DNA from: Campylobacteraceae bacterium
GTDB taxonomy: Bacteria > Campylobacterota > Campylobacteria > Campylobacterales > Sulfurovaceae
Direction of reading: 5' to 3'
Assembly (NCBI GenBank): GCA_026994745.1
Contig: JALWPZ010000248.1
Span: forward strand, 1 to 36,937
DNA: 36,937 bases
A program made the translations under genes and the position numbers. Positions 9,767 to 17,707 of this stretch are shown piece by piece. The notes under the pieces are model-generated. The model did not search any database and was not told where the DNA came from. It worked only from the letters and a program-made list of their open reading frames with translations. How positions within the stretch are numbered: position 1 is the first letter of the stretch; every line of letters begins with the position of its first letter.

Positions 9767-9772
9767 ATTATA
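9767..9772 (-). promoter_or_regulatory. -10 box for tatD
   Basis: TATAAT on the minus strand, about 28 nt upstream of the tatD start. No convincing -35 hexamer is visible, as is usual for Campylobacterota housekeeping promoters. A second TATAAT at 9890-9895 on the same strand, with TTAACG 18 nt upstream of it, could start a longer leader of about 145 nt. The rest of 9740-9925 holds nothing I can name. Confidence 0.55.
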
Positions 9773-9925
9773 ACCAAGAGGCATTGGCACGGGGAAAGAG
9801 ACGCACTTATCGGCCGCCGACCACGAGCCTCTTTCTGAGGGCTGTGAAATAGCGTCCGATAGCAGAACATTTTGTCATACTATTGGATGATTATAGCAGT
9901 AGGTGAGCTTACTCGTTAATACGGT

Positions 9926-10396
9926 TCATCGCCGCAGCGTAGCGACCAAGCGCTTCGTGTTCAACAACAACTCCAAAGCCCTCACAATGGAGGGGACCAA
10001 GATATCGGCGGCTTGCAGGGTTGAGGACGCGCATCCCTCTTCTCCCAGGACGGCGATCCCCAGGGCCGCCACTTCCAGCATCGCCCGGTCGTTGTTTCCG
10101 TTGCCCACGGCGACACAGTTCTGGGATCCCAGGCCGTGGACGAAGGCCGCTTTCTCCTCGGTGTGATCGTCGCTTTCCAGGACTTTCACTTCCACCGGGA
10201 CTCCCAGCAACTCCTCTCGGACAGTCCCGAAGGTATCGGCGGTGAGGACATGGATCGTCAGATCTCCCGCCAAGGCACTGAGATAGGGGACCAGCTCCTT
10301 TTTGAAGATCCCGTCCAGGGCGATCGTTCCGTTGTAGTCCAGGACCAGGTGCTCCAGGTTCAGTGTCCCGAAACCGGGGATTTCCACTTTTATCAC
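9926..10396 (-). CDS. HAD-family soluble P-type-ATPase-like protein (COG4087 type)
   Basis: 156-residue capless HAD-fold protein. Motif I is D20-YNGT24, with Asn in place of the second Asp of phosphatases, like the DKTGT loop of P-type ATPases. Motif II lies at LTADT (51-55), a Lys follows at EK82, and motif IV is G98-NGNND103, again ATPase-like (GDGxND). It therefore resembles an isolated phosphorylation domain without any transporter. The substrate is unknown; phosphoaspartate chemistry is plausible because the nucleophile D20 is kept. The start is GTG 10396 with AGGAGG 7 nt upstream. It follows the DUF4143 ATPase gene after 14 nt and may be co-transcribed with it. Confidence 0.85.
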   Translation of the reverse strand: MIKVEIPGFGTLNLEHLVLDYNGTIALDGIFKKELVPYLSALAGDLTIHVLTADTFGTVREELLGVPVEVKVLESDDHTEEKAAFVHGLGSQNCVAVGNGNNDRAMLEVAALGIAVLGEEGCASSTLQAADILVPSIVRALELLLNTKRLVATLRR

Positions 10397-10410
10397 TTAT
10401 TTTCCTCCTT

Positions 10411-11634
10411 TCAATACATAAACCCAAAAATCCACAGCGGGATCTTGTTGCCATACCCTACCTCAATGTCATCCGCTGCGATATAAGTATTTTCTTTATC
10501 TTTTATCTGGTCAAAAGATTTGCCTTTGCCTTCGACCTCAACCGTATATTTCCCCGCAATGAGAAAATCCCCCTCCTGGGCCAGTAGTATCCGTTCATCT
10601 ACCAGTTTCGGGGTATTGTAATCGGCGCTTTTAATCTGATTGACGAAAAATACTTCTCGTTGGGTGCCCTTGTCGGCATTATGTGAGATTGCGTGCATCA
10701 GGTTGGTATTGTACATCAATAGTTTGTCCGGTTTGGAGAGAACCCCGTAACCTCTTGCTTTATGGTTAACCGTATTGATCAGACTGCCCAACTCCAAATA
10801 GTGGAGATATTCTATAAGTGTAGGACGTGAAACATCTATCGAGGCTGCCAGCTTGGAGATATTGGGTTTGATGGGAACAGAGATACTCAACAGGTAGACA
10901 AGCTTTTTTATCTTGTCGATCTGAGCATATTTGATATTGGTCGCATACGGCATATCCACCTCCAGTATCTGATTGATAATACCGATGAGATGATGGGTAT
11001 AGCTTCTCTCCCGCTCGATCATGAACGGGTAACATCCCCCTCTAAGATACTCCCTGAAATGCACTAATGGTTTGATCTTTTTTATGATTCTTCCGGCAAC
11101 AGATATATGGTCGGAGAGTATCTCCTCAAGCGAACAGACTTCGAAATCGGCAATGTTCTTGAAACGTAGATACTCTCTGAACGAGAGATTGGCGAGCCGA
11201 TACGGAACAACCCTGCGACTGAGATCCGCCTGCTGTTTGCTGATCTGTATCATGGAGGATCCGGAGATGATCAGCTTCAAACGGCTGGTGTCATAGAGGC
11301 TTTTGATGTGACTCGACCACTCGTGATACTTGTGAATCTCATCGATGTAGAGTATCTCGCCGCCGAACTTCTCGAACTCCATGGCAAATTCATAAAGAGA
11401 AATGTTCCTGAAATAGGGATTGTCGACCGAGATGTAGAGCGCAGAAGTGTCGTCTCTATGGTGCTCTTTGAGATGCTGGAGAATCATCGTCGTTTTACCG
11501 ACTCCTCTTTGCCCTGTAATAAGCAGACAACGTTCATCCCAGTCTATCTGGTCGTAGAGATAACGTTTATGCCGATAGGGAATGCTCTCGATGAGTCGTA
11601 GCTGCTCTTCGAAGAAAAGTGTAAAATCTATCAT
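10411..11634 (-). CDS. AAA_14/DUF4143 ATPase with C-terminal nuclease-like domain
   Basis: 407-residue protein of the widespread AAA_14-DUF4143 class. Walker A is G41-QRGVGKTT49, Walker B is LYID98-E99 and sensor 1 lies near IISGSS (122-127). A winged-helix stretch (SKLAASIDVSRPTLIEYL) precedes the DUF4143 region. Near the end, D356 and E366-V-E368-G-K370 look like the PD-(D/E)xK nuclease-like core reported for DUF4143. The cellular role of the class is not established; many members lie in variable islands. The gene is visibly richer in A+T than its neighbours, has its own promoter and interrupts the recN-tatD neighbourhood, all consistent with horizontal gain. Start ATG 11634 has only a weak AGG upstream. 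Confidence 0.85.
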   Translation of the reverse strand: MIDFTLFFEEQLRLIESIPYRHKRYLYDQIDWDERCLLITGQRGVGKTTMILQHLKEHHRDDTSALYISVDNPYFRNISLYEFAMEFEKFGGEILYIDEIHKYHEWSSHIKSLYDTSRLKLIISGSSMIQISKQQADLSRRVVPYRLANLSFREYLRFKNIADFEVCSLEEILSDHISVAGRIIKKIKPLVHFREYLRGGCYPFMIERERSYTHHLIGIINQILEVDMPYATNIKYAQIDKIKKLVYLLSISVPIKPNISKLAASIDVSRPTLIEYLHYLELGSLINTVNHKARGYGVLSKPDKLLMYNTNLMHAISHNADKGTQREVFFVNQIKSADYNTPKLVDERILLAQEGDFLIAGKYTVEVEGKGKSFDQIKDKENTYIAADDIEVGYGNKIPLWIFGFMY

Positions 11635-11662
11635 TCAATACCTAGAATTTTTTGTTAAATAG

Positions 11663-11691
11663 ATTTTACAAATATTTATGATTTTTGTAAA
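11663..11691 (-). promoter_or_regulatory. Sigma-70 promoter of the DUF4143 ATPase gene, with an overlapping inverted repeat
   Basis: On the minus strand a -35 TTTACA (11686-11691) and -10 TAAAAT (11663-11668) are separated by exactly 17 nt, about 30 nt upstream of the start codon. This is the best two-box promoter in the window. The two boxes also lie within an inverted repeat, TTTACAAA (11665-11672) and TTTGTAAA (11684-11691), so a dimeric repressor could cover the promoter. The operator role is inference. Confidence 0.65.
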
Positions 11692-11720
11692 GCATACTTT
11701 CTTGTTACCTTCCGCCGTCT

Positions 11721-11814
11721 GTCACCCCGGACCTGATCCGGGGTTCAGGGGTACAGTGTTCTGAAACCTATAGGAAGCTATGAACCCGTGGACTCCGGCT
11801 TTCGCCGGAGTGAC
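11721..11814. repeat. Pair of head-to-head REP-like palindromes
   Basis: The left module starts GTCAC and contains CCCCGGA-cctga-TCCGGGG (11725-11743) then TTCA. The right module starts TGAACCC (11781) and contains ACTCCGGC-tttc-GCCGGAGT (11792-11811), ending GTGAC. The two are inverted copies of one family (GTCAC-YCCGG at the outer ends, GGGTTCA at the inner ends), an arrangement like the BIME organisation of REP elements. The 297-nt gap 11635-11931 between the ATPase gene and recN holds this pair, the double hairpin that follows it and the ATPase promoter. Confidence 0.85.
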
Positions 11815-11858
11815 AAAAATCGTACCTTGAATTATTTATCATGATTTCCAGGATTATC

Positions 11859-11906
11859 GGAGGCAGGGCTTCAGCCCTGCATATGCGGGACTGAAGTCCC
11901 GCCTCC
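11859..11906. repeat. Double hairpin repeat, second copy of the module at 8819-8864
   Basis: GCAGGGC-ttca-GCCCTGC (11863-11880), a 4-nt spacer, then GCGGGAC-tgaa-GTCCCGC (11885-11902), enclosed by an outer stem GGAGGC/GCCTCC. The copy upstream of mltD, read on the other strand, is the same except that its outer stem is GGAAGC/GCTTCC, a paired (compensatory) change. It lies 25 nt beyond the recN stop, so a transcript from recN could use it as a stabilising 3' hairpin. Confidence 0.85.
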
Positions 11907-11931
11907 GGTTGGAATGATAAATGTCGGGATG

Positions 11932-13476
11932 TCAACGCTTTCCGCTTCCCGTCGCCAATAGTTTCCGGGCGAAAGCGAGCGCCTCTTCGTCCGCTTTCTC
12001 CCCGCTGATGATCCGGGTGATCTCCCGGAGCCTCTCTTCGTCTTCGAGAGACTCCGCCCGGCTCAGGTCACCCTCTTTGCGCACCAGAATGTGCTGATGG
12101 GCCCGGGCGCTCAGGTGGGGCTGGTGGGAGATGGCGAAGATCTGGTAGACCTCCGCCAGTTTGGCGATCATCTCGGCGATTGCGATCGACTCGTCGCCGC
12201 TGACGTTGGCGTCGATCTCGTCGAGGAAGATCACCCCCTCCCCCCGCTTCGTCCCCTCCAGAGTCACGCTCATCAGCGCCAGACGTAGACGGTTGAACTC
12301 TCCGCCGCTCAGCGTGGATGCGCCGGATCCCTCCAGATCCAGATCGATCCGGTCGATCCCGTCGCTGTCCATCTTCGAATTTTCGAAACGGAAGGTGACC
12401 GTCGGCAGGCGCAATTTCTTCAGCGGATGCTGCAGGGCTTCGGCGACCCGCCGCGCCTCTTCCCGCCTTCCTCGACTGATCCGCTGCGCCAGAATCGCCA
12501 GCTCCCGCTCTTCCAGCTCTAAGTAGGAAAGCAGTGCGCTTTTGTCTCGCTCAATATTCTCGTATCCCTCCAACTCTTTGGCCTTCGCCTCCCGGTACTC
12601 CAGAGCTTCGACGACAGAGCCATGACGCCGGATCAGGGCCGAGAGGGCCTCCAGGCGCTCGAGCACCCCTTCGATCTCCACCTCCGCCAACTCCTCCGAG
12701 AGGTTCTCCAACTCCTCGAAATCGGCCCGGAGCTGGTTCATGGCGTCGCTGAAGTAATCGGCCTCCTTTCCCGCGAGGGCGAAGAGCTCCTGGACCCGCT
12801 CTTCCAGATCGAAGATCGGCGCCGCCCGCTCCATCGCTTCACGGATCTTGTCGATGCGGGAGAGCTGCTGTTTGATGGTCAGAAGCTCCTCGTACTCCCC
12901 CTCCTTGGGGGCGATGGAGTCGATCTTTTCGATCTCGAAGCGGGCGAACTCTTTGCGCTCGGCCAGCTCCCGCTCCTCCTCCAGGATCCGCTCCAACTCG
13001 TCACGTTTTCGCGAAAAGAGCCGAAACCGTTTCCGATACTCTTTAAGCAGTTTTTTGTAGGAAGAATCCCCCCCGGAACGGGAAACATCCAATAGGCCGA
13101 TGAGCGTCGCGCTCTCCAAGCCGCCCCGGTCCCGAACGCTCAGATAGCGCACATAGGGGGCGAAGAGTTCCCGGAGCGCCTTTCGGGAGATCTTCTGCCC
13201 GTCGATGTAGTGGGCGACCCGCTCCTTGCGGATCGATTTGAGTGCGATGCGCTCCTCCAGTTCGTAGGCGTCGCTGCGCAGCCCTTTGGGGCGCACCGCT
13301 TCGATCTCGCAGAGTTTCGCCTCGGCGCTGCCGATTCCGAACTGAGCCAGGATCGCCTGCATCAACACCGACTTCCCCGCCCCGCTGGGGCCGGTGAAAA
13401 CCACCAACCCCGGCGTGAACTCCAGCTCCACCTCTTTGAAGGTGAGTAGATCTTTGAGAAAGAGGCGGGAGATCAT
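11932..13476 (-). CDS. recN: DNA repair protein RecN
   Basis: 514-residue SMC-like ATPase for double-strand-break repair. The N-terminal ATPase half has Walker A G29-PSGAGKS36. A long Glu/Arg/Leu-rich coiled coil follows (about residues 160-350). The C-terminal half has the ABC signature L389-SGGE393, Walker B VIFLD419-E420 and the ISHQPH switch. It is shorter than E. coli RecN (about 553), typical of the phylum. I chose ATG 13476 because GGAG lies 7 nt upstream and MISRLFLKDLL is the usual RecN beginning; an open extension upstream consists only of 7-nt repeats. That ribosome-binding site lies in a hairpin loop (separate entry). Confidence 0.94.
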   Translation of the reverse strand: MISRLFLKDLLTFKEVELEFTPGLVVFTGPSGAGKSVLMQAILAQFGIGSAEAKLCEIEAVRPKGLRSDAYELEERIALKSIRKERVAHYIDGQKISRKALRELFAPYVRYLSVRDRGGLESATLIGLLDVSRSGGDSSYKKLLKEYRKRFRLFSRKRDELERILEEERELAERKEFARFEIEKIDSIAPKEGEYEELLTIKQQLSRIDKIREAMERAAPIFDLEERVQELFALAGKEADYFSDAMNQLRADFEELENLSEELAEVEIEGVLERLEALSALIRRHGSVVEALEYREAKAKELEGYENIERDKSALLSYLELEERELAILAQRISRGRREEARRVAEALQHPLKKLRLPTVTFRFENSKMDSDGIDRIDLDLEGSGASTLSGGEFNRLRLALMSVTLEGTKRGEGVIFLDEIDANVSGDESIAIAEMIAKLAEVYQIFAISHQPHLSARAHQHILVRKEGDLSRAESLEDEERLREITRIISGEKADEEALAFARKLLATGSGKR

Positions 13477-13496
13477 TTTCGCTCTCCGAGCGAAAA
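13476..13496 (-). promoter_or_regulatory. Hairpin presenting the recN ribosome-binding site in its loop
   Basis: A perfect 9-bp inverted repeat TTTTCGCTC-GGA-GAGCGAAAA on the minus strand. The 3-nt loop plus the next base form the GGAG Shine-Dalgarno sequence, and the 3' arm ends at the A of the start codon. If it folds in mRNA it should affect recN translation. The structure is seen in the sequence; the regulatory role is inferred. Confidence 0.6.
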
Positions 13497-13497
13497 A

Positions 13498-13668
13498 GTG
13501 AGGAGTAAGGAGGGAGGAGTGAGAAACCGATTGTTGGTGAATGGTGAATGGTGAATGGTGAATGATTTCGGTTTGCGTTGCGTTGCAACGCCTCCAATAA
13601 CCAATACCCAATACCCAATTACCATGTCAAAGGCATCCCCCCAATGCCCAGTGACCAATGACCAATGT
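13498..13668. repeat. Composite block of 7-nt tandem arrays upstream of recN
   Basis: On the plus strand: four GTGAGGA-class heptads (13498-13525); linker ACCGATTGTT; four exact GGTGAAT (13536-13563); linker; palindrome GCGTTG-CAACGC (13580-13591); four CCAATAC-class heptads (13594-13621); and four CCAATGA-class heptads (13641-13668). The first three modules and their linkers repeat the order and orientation of 8710-8805. The block fills the gap between recN and the nadK stop codon and contains no gene. Confidence 0.9.
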
Positions 13669-13681
13669 CCGGCGAAGCCCG

Positions 13682-14560
13682 TCACCAATTCTTCTCTCCC
13701 CAATGCAATTTGTTGCGAAGGACACTGAAATAGTTCCGCTCTTTACGGTGCAGGAGTCTGGCCCCCTCCTTGGCGCCGCTGATGCAGACCAGATCCCCCT
13801 CTTCCAGGTCGTAGCGCTCCTGGCCGTCGATGGTGGCCACCGCCTCGTATCTCTCCGTATCCAGCTCGATGCGGAAATCCGCGGGAAGGACCAGAGGGCG
13901 TTGGTTGGTCAGGGAGTGGGCCAGGACCGGGGTGACGATGAAGGCTTTGGTCAGAGGATAGACCACCGGGCCGCCGGCGGCCAGATTGTAGGCGGTGGAA
14001 CCCGTGGGTGTGGAGATGATCAGACCGTCCCCCCGATAACTGTTGAAACGCTCCCCGTCGATGGCGGCGTTGACGATGACCATCTTGGAGGGGACGGGGC
14101 TGGAGATCACCACGTCGTTGAGGGCGAAGAAATCCACCCGCGCCCCCGAAGCTTTGCGGATGTTCCCCTCGATCATCATCCGATGATCGATCCGATACTC
14201 CCCGCTGAAGAGTTGATCGAGAAAGTTGTCGACCTCTTCGATGGTCACGTCGGCCAGAAAGCCCAGGTTTCCCGCATTGATCCCCAGCACCGGTTTGTGC
14301 CAGCTGTAGCTGCGGCGCACCAGGGAGAGCAGGGTTCCGTCCCCGCCCAGGGAAACCAGGAAGTCGCTTTCTCGGCACATGCTCTCGAAGGGAACCCCCC
14401 GCAAGCCGATCATCCGGGCCGAACGGTCCGCCAAGACCACACGGATCCCCCTTGCCTCGAAACGATCCCGCACCGATTCGTAAATCGGTTTGATCTCGGG
14501 GGCGTCGGGTTTGAGGATGAAACCGGCCTGTTCAATCTTGGCTAATTTTTCGTCGGACAT
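13682..14560 (-). CDS. nadK: NAD kinase
   Basis: 292 residues, the family's usual size. ATP-dependent phosphorylation of NAD to NADP. Motifs are the L71-GGDGT76 loop, the NE/D pair A146-LND149 and the T184-PTGSTAY191 substrate segment. Start: ATG 14560 (MSDEKLAKIEQ) is preferred because it gives the standard length. ATG 14575 would add five residues, and the open frame continues upstream to 14722, but that extension is encoded by an inserted repeat-flanked element and resembles no NadK. GGA lies about 9 nt upstream (weak). The recN-nadK adjacency matches C. jejuni Cj0642-Cj0641 as I recall. Confidence 0.92.
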   Translation of the reverse strand: MSDEKLAKIEQAGFILKPDAPEIKPIYESVRDRFEARGIRVVLADRSARMIGLRGVPFESMCRESDFLVSLGGDGTLLSLVRRSYSWHKPVLGINAGNLGFLADVTIEEVDNFLDQLFSGEYRIDHRMMIEGNIRKASGARVDFFALNDVVISSPVPSKMVIVNAAIDGERFNSYRGDGLIISTPTGSTAYNLAAGGPVVYPLTKAFIVTPVLAHSLTNQRPLVLPADFRIELDTERYEAVATIDGQERYDLEEGDLVCISGAKEGARLLHRKERNYFSVLRNKLHWGEKNW

Positions 14561-14606
14561 ACTCGATCCATTCATAGGAAATATTGGGAGGGTAGCACGG
14601 GAGGGC

Positions 14607-14781
14607 TTAAACCCAGAATATGCAATAGACTTCACGCCATCTGAACCAATCATCGGTGACATGGGCGATCCGCTCAAAGCCTCGACGAAGCCTCCAGGTG
14701 CGCCTGCGTTTTGGCCGGACACCCCTGCCGACCGAGCATTGGCACAACTAACGCAAATTCTACTGCATATTCTGGGTTAAA
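14607..14781. mobile_element. MITE-like element with about 30-bp imperfect terminal inverted repeats
   Basis: The left end begins TTAAACCCAGAATATGCA (14607) and the right end, read inward on the other strand, TTTAACCCAGAATATGCA; similarity continues for about 30 positions with about five mismatches. The enclosed sequence encodes no complete protein, only an open stretch that runs into the nadK frame. Both ends carry a TTAA or near-TTAA tetranucleotide at the boundary. Size (175 bp), inverted ends and lack of a transposase fit a non-autonomous IS derivative; the parental IS is unknown. With the clpB terminator it accounts for the 304-nt gap 14561-14864. Confidence 0.7.
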
Positions 14782-14812
14782 CTACCACTTCGGTACTGGA
14801 AAGGAAAAAAGA

Positions 14813-14855
14813 GGGAAAAATCAAGAAGAGAGTGGAACGACGTTTTGTCGTCCAC
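14813..14855 (-). terminator. Probable intrinsic terminator of clpB
   Basis: Downstream of the clpB stop on the minus strand: stem GTGGACGAC paired with GTCGTTCCAC (one bulged base) around a short loop (14832-14855), followed after about a dozen nt of pyrimidine-rich sequence by a T run (14813-14818). The distance from stem to T run is longer than ideal, so confidence is moderate. Confidence 0.5.
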
Positions 14856-14864
14856 TTCGGTCGA

Positions 14865-17441
<2,577 letters not shown>

Positions 17442-17483
17442 TGATTCCTCCTGTTGTAGGCACTCGGCCCGTTTCTTGCCGTA

Positions 17484-17512
17484 ACTATAGCGCAAAGGGC
17501 TCAAGCTCTTTG
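17484..17512 (-). promoter_or_regulatory. clpB promoter -10 with adjacent inverted-repeat operator candidate
   Basis: TATAGT (17484-17489, minus strand) lies about 43 nt upstream of the clpB start. Immediately upstream is CAAAGGGCT-CA-AGCTCTTTG (17493-17512), an inverted repeat with 8 of 9 positions paired, in the region RNA polymerase would cover. On the minus strand it contains CTTGAG, the half site of the HspR-binding HAIR element, but the second half (CTCAAG at the right spacing) is not there, so HspR control is a guess. The rest of the 266-nt intergenic gap (to 17707) holds only the ctpA promoter. Confidence 0.45.
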
Positions 17513-17681
17513 CTACCTAGATTGCAAAGCGTGAATTTTTCAAGAAATTCTCAACGAATTCCCGATTTTCACTCCACCCCCGGGATGCCATGCACTCCTA
17601 AGTGAGTTTTCAATAGAATATCAGGCAATTTAGAAGAGGTTTACCTTCCTTGACTAAGATAGATGCCTTACATTTGAACCT

Positions 17682-17702
17682 ATAGAATAAGAAGGAAGCA
17701 AA
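17682..17702 (+). promoter_or_regulatory. -10 region and ribosome-binding site of the ctpA-pur operon
   Basis: TATAGAAT followed closely by AAGAAGGAAG, about 9 nt before the ctpA ATG. A TTGACT at about 17650 is too far (25 nt) to serve as a standard -35 for this box. The leader would be very short. Call made on motif alone. Confidence 0.45.
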
Positions 17703-17707
17703 CGACA

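Noticed and set aside
13477-13611. N-terminal extension of RecN by 45 residues
   Set aside because: Consists of heptad-repeat translation; the GGAG-ATG at 13476 gives the normal RecN N-terminus.
14561-14722. N-terminal extension of NadK by 54 residues
   Set aside because: Encoded largely by the MITE-like element; ATG 14560 gives the standard 292-residue length.
17484-17512. Canonical HspR (HAIR) or HrcA (CIRCE) operator at clpB
   Set aside because: Only a single CTTGAG half site; neither consensus dyad is present. Kept only as an unassigned operator candidate.
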